Notes under the pieces: model-generated
What the model saw: the letters and a program-made list of their open reading frames with translations, nothing else
What the model was told of the DNA's origin: nothing
The model's database searches: none
Shown here: in pieces, positions 6,301 through 12,040 of the stretch
How positions within the stretch are numbered: the first letter of the stretch is position 1
Layout: each line of letters starts with the position of its first letter
Origin: an uncultured Eubacterium sp.
Lineage (GTDB): Bacteria > Bacillota > Clostridia > Eubacteriales > Eubacteriaceae
NCBI GenBank assembly: GCA_902784045.1
Contig: CACZTE010000114.1
Location: 1-12,040 of the forward strand
Length of the DNA: 12,040 bases
Direction of reading: 5' to 3'
Position numbers and translations under genes: made by a program

Positions 6301-6432
6301 GGCGAGGAAGCCGGCACGTCGGGCTTCGGCTACCGCCTGGAGGCCGTGCAGATCGTGCTGGTGCCCAAAGACACCGGCGTCCCGACGGGCTTTAGCGGCT
6401 CCAACCGCAGCGAAGCCTATCTCAAACGATAA
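3382..6432 (+). CDS. Secreted surface protein: vWA domain, BspA/DUF285-like segment, nine ChW repeats
   Basis: This is a 1016-residue exported protein. Residues 1-25 are a signal peptide (basic KKR, hydrophobic core, cleavage after ALA). Residues about 96-290 form a von Willebrand A domain with a complete metal-ion-dependent adhesion site: DVSGS at 101-105, Thr168/169 and Asp199 in CSDG. Residues about 330-475 resemble BspA/DUF285 surface repeats (GDCSWMFSGL, SHMFDGCQSL, SSDMFKGCNAL, GRKGYFT). Nine ChW repeats follow in three triplets (about 486-644, 694-850, 861-1016), joined by a Pro/Thr/Asn linker (645-693) and a short Ser/Gly linker. There is no LPXTG, SLH or C-terminal membrane helix. 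I chose the ATG with AAAGGAAGG 5-6 bases upstream; the reading frame extends upstream but without a ribosome site. The likely role is adhesion or matrix assembly; the ligand is unknown. Confidence 0.92.
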   Translation: MKKRFSLCIIAAIIMMALLPVMALAQEAQTQPDAGSAARSDGISAESAARAASQDYDSALARMREEAEQEGAQIVFGDEAETDITTQAAGSKPLYIVLALDVSGSMEGTPLAAEKIAAKNFVRKVMAHSAQNQIAIVSFDSSARTLCGFTNNESYLDRIIDGTYAYGTTNVNAALKTGDSLLAGANTTRTKKYIVLCSDGLPCEGDMSYSGPYNRNDITEDCYPYANAAYHTAQSLHSKYYIRTLGFFHDLWGQELTFGKRFMRDLQNKGFYLVDDPNNLNITFETVVDDIDTDTKTRATFDTGANVNTKIKRQSGDSAPSVASVNRTITEIRFVSNKSLVPSSGTFTISAPGSAKPIICWISGGVLYCYSEDAGPLLNGDCSWMFSGLAGVKSIDLAYCDASQVSNTSHMFDGCQSLSTIVVSDDCDMTHVGNSSDMFKGCNALIGGAGTAYNGSNGSNNACVDGNGRKGYFTRFSNYNNNTSRVQAIAYRTHVQNIGWQPFVRNGAVAGTSGRSYRLEAMRIQLENQPYSGSVQYRTHIQNIGWESSWQADGQNSGTSGRSYRLEAMQVRLTGDIANHYDVYYRVHAQNFGWLGWAKNGAEAGTAGFGYRLEAMQIVLVAKGGGAPSLSPASNDSRAFVQKGSGGAAPAVNPSPAAPTVNPAPSTNPTPTPSTNPTPTPTPSTNPAATNQSVVYSTHMQNMGWQPYVKNGVVSGAAGSGLRMEGFRMHLEKQQVAGNIEYRAHVTGSGWENQWRKNDEVSGSVGAGKQMEAVQICLTGMMSFNYDVYYRVHVQDVGWLGWAKNGEQTGTEGLSKRVEALQVVLIAKGADLPNYSPASADSRAFIRKGDPAPGSSSSGQSVAYQANVQNIGWQSAVRNGAVAGTTGQSLRMEGLTVKLENQQKDGNIEYRAHVQNIGWEDKWKTDGAKAGTEGKSLAMEALQVRLIGNMAFFYDVYYRVNAQNIGWLGWAKNGEEAGTSGFGYRLEAVQIVLVPKDTGVPTGFSGSNRSEAYLKR
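5388..5441 (+). repeat. In-frame 30-bp minisatellite in the Pro/Thr linker
   Basis: The same 24 bases occur at 5388-5411 and 5418-5441, a 30-bp (10-codon) period encoding repeated TPTPSTNP units. Gain or loss of a unit would keep the frame and change linker length. Confidence 0.75.
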
Positions 6433-6500
6433 ACCGCCTGTTGTCCGAGCGTTCCCGCGCGCGGATATCCGGCCGTATTGCTTACGCGCGTCAATGATGT

Positions 6501-6540
6501 TAGGGTTCATCTTTACGATTATAATAGGGTTCATCTTCAC
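6501..6540 (+). promoter_or_regulatory. Possible promoter flanked by a 16-bp direct repeat, before the second ChW gene
   Basis: TAGGGTTCATCTTTAC (6501-6516) and TAGGGTTCATCTTCAC (6525-6540) flank a perfect TATAAT (6520-6525). The -35 region is weak. The repeat spacing of 24 bp suggests a tandem activator or repressor site. No rho-independent terminator separates this gene from the one ending at 6432, so read-through is also possible. Downstream, GTCCGCGGAC (6573-6582) and AGGGC/GCCCT (6588-6603) are further leader inverted repeats. Confidence 0.45.
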
Positions 6541-6662
6541 TTTTTTATTCATTAATCTTTTATTGTTGTTGTGTCCGCGGACGGCTGAGGGCTTTGACGC
6601 CCTTGTCAGCGTCCCGGGCACGCCGGACCTGTTGTGTATTCATCAAAGAAAGGAAGGAAAAA

Positions 6663-8249
6663 ATGAAACGACGCAACACTCTTCTCGTTTGGCTGCTCAC
6701 CCTGGCGCTGATCTTCTCGATGACCGCCGGCGTGTGGGCCCAGGAAGCCGCGCCCCAGGCGTCACCGACCGCCGCCCCCGAGGCCACCGCGCAGGCGCCC
6801 GACACCGCGGCCCCCGCGCCTGAAGCCGTTCCCGAAGGGGACGACGTTCAGACCCAGGGCTTCGGCGCGGACGTGGTCTACACCACCCATGTGCAAAACA
6901 TCGGCTGGCAGTCGCCGGTGAAAGACGGCACCATGGCCGGCACCAGCGGCCGGAGCCTTCGCCTGGAGGGCATGACCGTCCGTTTGGAAAGTCCCAAATA
7001 CAGCGGCAGTGTGGAATACCGCACCCACATTCAAAACATCGGCTGGGAACAGCAATGGAAAAAAGACGGTGAAATGAGCGGCACCCAGGGGCTCAGCTAT
7101 CGGCTGGAGGCCATGCAGGTGCGCCTCACCGGCGATATGGAAAAGAATTATGACATTTATTACCGCGTCCACGCGCAGAATTACGGCTGGCTGGGCTGGG
7201 CCAAAAACGGCGAGGAAGCCGGCACCGCGGGCTATAGCTACCGCCTGGAAGGCATGCAGATTGTCACGGTGAACAAAGGCGACCCGGCGCCGAATCTCTC
7301 TCCAGCATCGGCCCGTTCTCAGGCTTTCATCAACCGCAACGCCCCCAAACCGACCCCCACAGTGACTCCGACGCCTTCTGTGTATAAGGAACAGGCCGTG
7401 ATGTACCGCACCCACGTGCAAAACATCGGCTGGCAGAATTACGCCGTCAACGGCGGCACCGCCGGCACCAGCGGTCAGGGTTACCGCGTTGAGGCGCTGG
7501 CCTGCATCTTAAGCGGTCAGAAAGTGGAGGGGGACATTGAGTACCGCTCCATGGTGCAGAATATCGGCTGGGAAAGCGTGTGGCGCAAAAACGGTCAGCT
7601 CAGCGGCACCGAGGGCCGCGGCCTGCGGGTCGAGGCCATTCAGGCCCGGCTCACCGGGGCGATGAGCGGTCATTATGACCTGTATTACCGGGTGCACGCC
7701 CAGAACTACGGCTGGCTGGGCTGGGCCAAAAACGGCGAGCAAGCCGGCACCGAGGGCTTTAGCTATCGGCTGGAGGCCATTCAGATGATGCTGGTGCCCA
7801 GAGGGGAAGGGGCGCCGACCATCGCGCCGGGCTCTTCTTATAAGATTTCCTACATCAGCCGCACCGAGGAGCAGCGCCTCATCGGCATCGCCCGGGGCAA
7901 AGGTTATGAAACCTACAGCGGCACGCTGAAATTCTGCAACACCCGGACGGAAGTGGACAATATTGTCCGTTCGGCGCAGGCCTTGCCGGATAAGAATTAT
8001 AAACTGCCCTACGCGTTGTTTGTGTTTGACACGCCGCAGAACATTTCCTGTAAATATCCCGGAAAAGCCGGTCTGGTCACCCGCAGTCAGCGTTTTGTGG
8101 CGCTGTCCAACCCGGAAAAATGGCGTTCCTACAACACCAGCCATTTGACCATCGGCATTAAGCCCAACAATAGTTATTGGTCCACCATCCCGACGCCGCT
8201 GGACACCAGCACGAGCATCGATGACGCCATGGTGGTGCTGGATTATTAA
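6663..8249 (+). CDS. Secreted protein with six ChW repeats and an unrecognised C-terminal domain
   Basis: This is a 528-residue exported protein. Residues 1-26 are a signal peptide (MKRRNTLLVWLL..., cleavage after VWA). An Ala/Pro-rich spacer (27-62) leads to two ChW triplets (about 68-220 and 244-390) joined by a Pro/Thr linker. Each triplet has the same order as in the neighbouring protein: HVQNIGWQ, HxQNIGWE, then YYRVHAQNYGWLGWAKNG. Residues about 395-528 are a separate globular-looking domain (TEEQRLIGIARGKG, then ALFVFDTP, ending AMVVLDY) with two cysteines and no match I know. The start codon and the 23 bases around and before it are identical to those of the gene at 3382 (3364-3387 versus 6645-6668), so the two are likely paralogues under similar translational control. 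No cell-wall sorting signal is visible. Confidence 0.9.
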   Translation: MKRRNTLLVWLLTLALIFSMTAGVWAQEAAPQASPTAAPEATAQAPDTAAPAPEAVPEGDDVQTQGFGADVVYTTHVQNIGWQSPVKDGTMAGTSGRSLRLEGMTVRLESPKYSGSVEYRTHIQNIGWEQQWKKDGEMSGTQGLSYRLEAMQVRLTGDMEKNYDIYYRVHAQNYGWLGWAKNGEEAGTAGYSYRLEGMQIVTVNKGDPAPNLSPASARSQAFINRNAPKPTPTVTPTPSVYKEQAVMYRTHVQNIGWQNYAVNGGTAGTSGQGYRVEALACILSGQKVEGDIEYRSMVQNIGWESVWRKNGQLSGTEGRGLRVEAIQARLTGAMSGHYDLYYRVHAQNYGWLGWAKNGEQAGTEGFSYRLEAIQMMLVPRGEGAPTIAPGSSYKISYISRTEEQRLIGIARGKGYETYSGTLKFCNTRTEVDNIVRSAQALPDKNYKLPYALFVFDTPQNISCKYPGKAGLVTRSQRFVALSNPEKWRSYNTSHLTIGIKPNNSYWSTIPTPLDTSTSIDDAMVVLDY

Positions 8250-8260
8250 AAAAAATGTCT

Positions 8261-8299
8261 ATGGCGGCGGTTATCCGCCGCCATTTTACAAATTTTTTT
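8261..8299 (+). terminator. Strong terminator after the second ChW gene
   Basis: A perfect 10-bp stem ATGGCGGCGG/CCGCCGCCAT (8261-8270, 8275-8284) with a TTAT loop is followed by TTTACAAATTTTTTT. A-rich sequence on the 5' side could make it act in both directions. Confidence 0.88.
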
Positions 8300-8310
8300 C
8301 AATGTTTCAT

Positions 8311-8339
8311 TTGACATTGTTCTGAGTGTCCTTTATAAT
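8311..8339 (+). promoter_or_regulatory. Perfect consensus promoter of the third surface-protein gene
   Basis: TTGACA (8311-8316) and TATAAT (8334-8339) are exactly 17 bases apart, directly after the preceding gene's terminator. Both hexamers are the full consensus, implying strong housekeeping-sigma transcription. Confidence 0.9.
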
Positions 8340-8345
8340 TCTATT

Positions 8346-8599
8346 GAGATGTTTCAAATGGGGCTTTTTCTTCTCATTTGAAAAAACAGGGTTTTCTTAA
8401 AAATTTTTTTAATAAGACCCCAAAAAAAATAAAGTTTCACAAGAATATTATTCTATAGAACCCTAAATACGGCTCAATAGAATAATAAGAAGGGAGGCGC
8501 TCTCAAGAAAAGGCAAAATAGGAAAGCTTGAAAATTTTATATTTCGTCCCTTACGGTTTTTAGAATTCAAAATTTTTATTTTTTATGAAAGGAAAATCC
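8346..8599 (+). promoter_or_regulatory. Long structured 5' leader of the third surface-protein gene
   Basis: About 250 nt lie between the predicted transcription start and the ATG. A 9-bp stem TTTCAAATG/CATTTGAAA sits at 8352-8383. An 11-bp stem TATTATTCTAT/ATAGAATAATA sits at 8446-8487 with a 20-nt loop. An AAGGGAGG at 8490-8497 looks like a ribosome site but has no start codon after it. The rest is very A/T-rich. I see no match to a known riboswitch. It may stabilise the mRNA or tune translation. Confidence 0.6.
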
Positions 8600-11500
8600 A
8601 TGAAAGCAAAATCTAAAGTTTTGTTAGGCTTGCTCGTCGCGTTGGCGATGATGGTGTTTGCAGTTCCGGCGTTTGCCGCAAGTGCGACATTCACAGCGAC
8701 TTTCACGCCTGAAAGTGAAACCACAGCCTATACGGGCAAACAAGCGGTCATTAACGTGGCCATTACGGACGCACAGAACCCCGGGGCTGATGATACTTAT
8801 GATATTACAGCCACAGATAAAACGACAATTCCGGCTGGTGGTGGAGATGCAATTGCAACAAAAACCATCCATCTGATGGGTCAAGATCCCTCCGGTAATT
8901 TGAAACTTGCGGTAGGCGAAAACGCATACGTCGGTGAACACAATATCGAAATCAAAGTGTCAAAAACCGGCGAAGCAGGTAAAGGCGACAAAACCTACTC
9001 ATACAAAGTTAACGTCAAAAAGAACCTCAACGCCACCATTTCCGACAACAACTTGGATAAAGAAGAAGAATTAGGAGTGGTTACAGGCTTAACAAGAAGT
9101 GTGAAAGCCGGTGATCCGATTGAAGTTTTCGTCACCCGCGGCGATGGTTCTGAAGAATACTCCTATCAATGGCAGATTGCGCCCCCTGACGCCGATGTCA
9201 GCGCTGCTGCTTTGATCGATCCCAAAAACAGCGACTTTGTGGATATTACAGGTGAAACCAACGCGAAACTCGAAAAAATCGCTAATATCGATGACAACGG
9301 TAGCTATGTCCGCTGTATCGTCAAAGACAGCGCGGGCAACGAAGTTGTCGCGAGCCATACTTACGGCGAAGGTGCGGAACAGAATGACATCTATTGCGTC
9401 AAATTGGATGTTGAAGACCTGAACTTGGTCTGCACATCTCCCACCGAAGATCAAAATGTCACCGTCATCATGACCCAGACTAAAGCCTTAACTGTCGCGG
9501 CTAAAGGCGGCCAAAAAGATTATACCTACAGATGGAAAAAAGACGGGGATTATCTGCAACCAACAAGCGTTACAGAAGGTCCGACTTTGACCATCAAAGG
9601 CGACGCTGACAAAGAAGCCGCCGGCGACTATGTCTGCGAAATCACCGACAAACGTCATCAAACGGTTACCTCTCCTGTCTTCCACGTCACTGTGGCCGAT
9701 ATGCCCACCTTGGTTCTCGATCCCTCGGTTGTCACCACACAAAAAGCTCAATATGATGAACACGGTGACGCTCAGTTTGGCGCAGGTGAAACCTTCATCA
9801 CCAAAGAACAGGCTGCTTCCGGTATCGATTTCAAAGCCGTTATCGAAAATCCCGCGGAAATCAAAACCGTTCAATGGCTCCAGACAGGAAAATCTGAATG
9901 GCAGACCACCGATACCACTTTCCATGTAGATGGACCCATTAAAGACGGCACAATCGTGACAGCGAGAGTGGAATTTAAGGATCTCCCCGGAACAACAAAG
10001 ATTCTGACTTACACCACCACGATTTATGTTACCGACGGTACATTGGATGGCGGTATCTACACCTACACCAGCAACACAGACACACCTGATATCGATCCGG
10101 AATACACCATTGTATTACCCTCCAAAAAATATTGGGCAAAAGGCTTTGGTGTTGGTCAAGAGTTAACAGAGGCAGATGGATTTGACATTAATCTTCCTGT
10201 AGATGGTACCGCGACTAAAGGTGGCGCGAATGTTGCTTACAAAGCAATTGTCTCGGAAGCCGCAGCAGCGAAAAGCCAGACTTTGAGATTTAAAGTTGTA
10301 CCTACAAATGAAGCGAACTATCCCGTTACGGTTGAAAAACCCTATGTGAAAAACATGACGGTGAAAATCAACTCAACAGGCGCTAATAATTTGATCGCTT
10401 CTGATTATGACCTTCAAACAACATATGTAGGTACTGTTGCTTTGCCTGTCTCGAACACGGTAGGCTACAAAATCATGCGCGCGACCACCGCGGCAGACCT
10501 TGACCTTAAGGTTAAAACAACACCTTACAACGCTAAAGAACAACCCGCTGAAGTCATTGGAGCAAACGACGCCAAAATCGGCGAAGTCAGCGAAGTACGC
10601 TATATCAAAGAAGCAGATGCCAAGGATTATGTTGATGAAAATGGTGGTAAATACAAAATAAAAGGTGATTTGACCGAAAAACAAATGAATGCTTTCCTTA
10701 AGGCGCTCAAATCTGACGCTCCGGTCGACGCTGACAAATATCTGGTTGTTTGCAATGTTGCGGATTCCGATGAATATGCCGCTGCGAAGAACCTGTTGGT
10801 TCCCACACCGTATACAATCACCAAAGCAACCAAAGGCGCGGTTGAAAAGAGCCCGACCACCTATTTCGATTGGACTAAAGAAAAAGTCTACAACGGTCAA
10901 GAACAAGAACCCGATGTCAAATTTGCTGACGGCATGGAAGACGCCGGTAAAATCACCAAGGTTAGCTACAAGACCACTGACAAAAACGGCGCCCTTGTTG
11001 ACGCGACACCCAAATCTGTTGGCGTCTACAAAATCTATGTTTCTACTGAAACGACAGCTGAAGATGGCAATGTTGATGAATTGGACAACGCATACATCGG
11101 CGAATTCGCAATTACCAAACTCCCCGTGACAGCGGACCTCTTCAAGATGGATCCCACTGAAGCGGACTACACCGGCAACCCGATCGTTCCGACCATTACC
11201 ACCGAAACACCCGGTGTCGGCGCAATCGAAGCAGTCCACTACTATGCTGAAGGTTCTCAAGAAGAACTCGGCAGCGCTCCGGTTAAAGCCGGTAAATACA
11301 CTGTGAAGATTGATGTCGCTGAAGGCGAAAACTACAGAGCTGAAAAAGGCGTTGAAGTTGGCACCCTCACCATCAAATCTCAAGAAACACACAAACCCAC
11401 CATGTACGCTCGCGGTCACGTGCAGAACATTGGTTGGGAAGAACTTGAAACATTAGAACCCGGCACCACCAAACAAATCGGAACAACCGGCCGTTCACTC

Positions 11501-11923
11501 CGTGTTGAAGCTATCGATATCATTGTTCCCGAAAACTACACAGTTGGCGGATTCGCTCATATCCAAAACAAAGGCGACACAGCGGTCACTGAAGTACCTG
11601 CTGACGATAAAGAATATCCCGCCAATGTTCCGGAAGGCTACAAAGTATACCGTTATGGTACCACTGGTCAGTCACTCCGTCTCGAATCGATTCAACTCGA
11701 AATCAAAGACGCTTCCGGCGCTATGCTCCAAGGTCTGCAATATGAAACTCATGTTCAGAACAAAGCATGGCAAGGTTTTGTCGACAATGGTTCATGGTCC
11801 GGTACCAAAGGCTTGAGCCTCCGTCTCGAAGCTCTCCGCTTCGCTTATGAAGGAAACCCCGCTCCCGCGGATACTCCTCAAGCACCGGCAACTCCTGAAA
11901 CTCCCGCAACTCCCGCGGAATAA
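8600..11923 (+). CDS. Large secreted protein with Ig-like and MBG-like domains and three divergent ChW repeats
   Basis: This is a 1107-residue exported protein. Residues 1-26 are a signal peptide (MKAKSKVLLGLLVALAMM..., cleavage after AFA). Two Ig-like domains lie at about 168-256 (YSYQWQI, DDNGSYVRCIV) and 273-364 (YTYRWKK, EAAGDYVCEI). Three MBG-like beta domains are suggested at about 636-745, 763-840 and 840-930 (YNGQEQEP, YTGNPIVPTI, APVKAGKYTVKIDV). Three ChW-type repeats follow (935-1083: HVQNIGWEE, HIQNKGD, HVQNKAWQ, each with GTTGRSLRVEAI-like ends). The tail is APATPETPATPAE. The ATG at 8600 has AAAGGA 7 bases upstream; the ATG at 8585 lies before that ribosome site and is rejected. 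Codon use is more A/T-ending than in the two neighbours. The consensus promoter and long leader suggest high expression, as for an abundant coat or S-layer-like protein, but no SLH domain is present. Confidence 0.9.
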   Translation: MKAKSKVLLGLLVALAMMVFAVPAFAASATFTATFTPESETTAYTGKQAVINVAITDAQNPGADDTYDITATDKTTIPAGGGDAIATKTIHLMGQDPSGNLKLAVGENAYVGEHNIEIKVSKTGEAGKGDKTYSYKVNVKKNLNATISDNNLDKEEELGVVTGLTRSVKAGDPIEVFVTRGDGSEEYSYQWQIAPPDADVSAAALIDPKNSDFVDITGETNAKLEKIANIDDNGSYVRCIVKDSAGNEVVASHTYGEGAEQNDIYCVKLDVEDLNLVCTSPTEDQNVTVIMTQTKALTVAAKGGQKDYTYRWKKDGDYLQPTSVTEGPTLTIKGDADKEAAGDYVCEITDKRHQTVTSPVFHVTVADMPTLVLDPSVVTTQKAQYDEHGDAQFGAGETFITKEQAASGIDFKAVIENPAEIKTVQWLQTGKSEWQTTDTTFHVDGPIKDGTIVTARVEFKDLPGTTKILTYTTTIYVTDGTLDGGIYTYTSNTDTPDIDPEYTIVLPSKKYWAKGFGVGQELTEADGFDINLPVDGTATKGGANVAYKAIVSEAAAAKSQTLRFKVVPTNEANYPVTVEKPYVKNMTVKINSTGANNLIASDYDLQTTYVGTVALPVSNTVGYKIMRATTAADLDLKVKTTPYNAKEQPAEVIGANDAKIGEVSEVRYIKEADAKDYVDENGGKYKIKGDLTEKQMNAFLKALKSDAPVDADKYLVVCNVADSDEYAAAKNLLVPTPYTITKATKGAVEKSPTTYFDWTKEKVYNGQEQEPDVKFADGMEDAGKITKVSYKTTDKNGALVDATPKSVGVYKIYVSTETTAEDGNVDELDNAYIGEFAITKLPVTADLFKMDPTEADYTGNPIVPTITTETPGVGAIEAVHYYAEGSQEELGSAPVKAGKYTVKIDVAEGENYRAEKGVEVGTLTIKSQETHKPTMYARGHVQNIGWEELETLEPGTTKQIGTTGRSLRVEAIDIIVPENYTVGGFAHIQNKGDTAVTEVPADDKEYPANVPEGYKVYRYGTTGQSLRLESIQLEIKDASGAMLQGLQYETHVQNKAWQGFVDNGSWSGTKGLSLRLEALRFAYEGNPAPADTPQAPATPETPATPAE

Positions 11924-11937
11924 TCAGTGATATTCAC

Positions 11938-11963
11938 AAAAGAGCCCGAAAGGGCTCTTTTCA
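11938..11963 (+). terminator. Terminator after the third surface-protein gene
   Basis: A perfect 10-bp stem AAAAGAGCCC/GGGCTCTTTT (11938-11947, 11952-11961) with a GAAA tetraloop, beginning 15 bases after the stop codon. Its palindromic A and T ends allow bidirectional function. Confidence 0.9.
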
Positions 11964-11973
11964 GAGTGTAGAC

Positions 11974-12005
11974 AAAGTCCAGGGCAAAAGCTCTGGGCTT
12001 TTGTT
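11974..12005 (+). terminator. Second, tandem terminator
   Basis: A 12-bp stem with two G-T wobbles (11974-11985 with 11990-12001), an AAAA loop, and a short T run. It follows the first terminator by about a dozen bases, which would tightly stop transcription from a strong upstream promoter. Confidence 0.75.
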
Positions 12006-12010
12006 ATTGA

Positions 12011-12039
12011 TAGAATAATACCACAAAAAATGGTATAAT
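12011..12039 (+). promoter_or_regulatory. Possible promoter of the next gene, with overlapping inverted repeat
   Basis: TATAAT (12034-12039) has only a poor -35 (TAGAAT, 12011-12016) at 17 bases. ATACCA/TGGTAT (12018-12023, 12031-12036) forms an inverted repeat that overlaps the -10 and could be an operator. The window ends before any gene is seen. Confidence 0.35.
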
Positions 12040-12040
12040 A

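Noticed and set aside
6408..6432. Cell-wall sorting signal at the end of the first surface protein
   Set aside because: No LPXTG-like motif, hydrophobic segment or basic tail is present; the protein ends in SEAYLKR.
4850..7830. CRISPR-like array from regularly spaced DNA repeats
   Set aside because: The repeats are coding, unevenly similar and in frame, and come from the protein repeat structure.
8346..8599. Cyclic-di-GMP or other known riboswitch in the long leader
   Set aside because: I could not find the conserved core sequences of these classes; only generic stems are visible.
8477..12020. Shared ATAGAATAATA at 8477-8487 and 12010-12020
   Set aside because: An 11-base A/T-rich match in A/T-rich intergenic DNA can easily be chance, and the flanks do not match.

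Overview
The window looks like a chromosome segment from a Gram-positive anaerobe of the Bacillota, most likely class Clostridia. The evidence is strong AGGAGG-type ribosome binding sites, consensus sigma-A-like promoters (TTGACA-N17-TATAAT), U-tailed terminators, and three secreted proteins built on ChW repeats (Clostridial hydrophobic repeats with a conserved Gly-Trp). Species cannot be told from the sequence.

The left part (1-3300) is a patchwork. It holds the 3' end of an unrecognised gene (1-300), a RelB/DinJ-YafQ type toxin-antitoxin pair on the minus strand (712-1258), a solo AbrB/MazE-like DNA-binding protein on the minus strand (1402-1659), and a RelB/DinJ-ParE/RelE type pair on the plus strand (2316-2944). 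Between these lie copies of an unidentified intergenic repeat family rich in inverted repeats. The best copy (1836-2066) can be drawn as one fully nested four-way-junction fold closed by a 12-bp outer stem. One of its hairpins recurs in another copy (331-362) with two compensatory base-pair changes. The best copy abuts a 93-bp duplicate of the end of the first gene, which keeps its own downstream terminator.

The right part (3172-12003) is a surface-protein locus of three plus-strand genes. The first encodes a 1016-aa protein: signal peptide, von Willebrand A domain with an intact MIDAS, BspA/DUF285-like segment, and nine ChW repeats in three triplets. The second encodes a 528-aa protein: signal peptide, six ChW repeats in two triplets, and a C-terminal domain I do not recognise. 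The third encodes a 1107-aa protein: signal peptide, Ig-like and MBG-like beta domains, and three divergent ChW repeats. Genes 1 and 2 are GC-rich and share an identical 24-nt translation start region. Gene 3 is more AT-rich, uses different codons, has a perfect consensus promoter and an approximately 250-nt leader, and ends in two terminators, which fits a separately regulated and highly expressed surface protein. None of the three has a visible LPXTG, SLH or transmembrane anchor, so ChW repeats are the only candidate for envelope association or protein-protein assembly.

Taken together, the locus probably makes a set of exported adhesive or matrix proteins sharing the ChW module. The neighbouring toxin-antitoxin and repeat cluster looks like accessory DNA. 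Functions beyond the domain level are inference.
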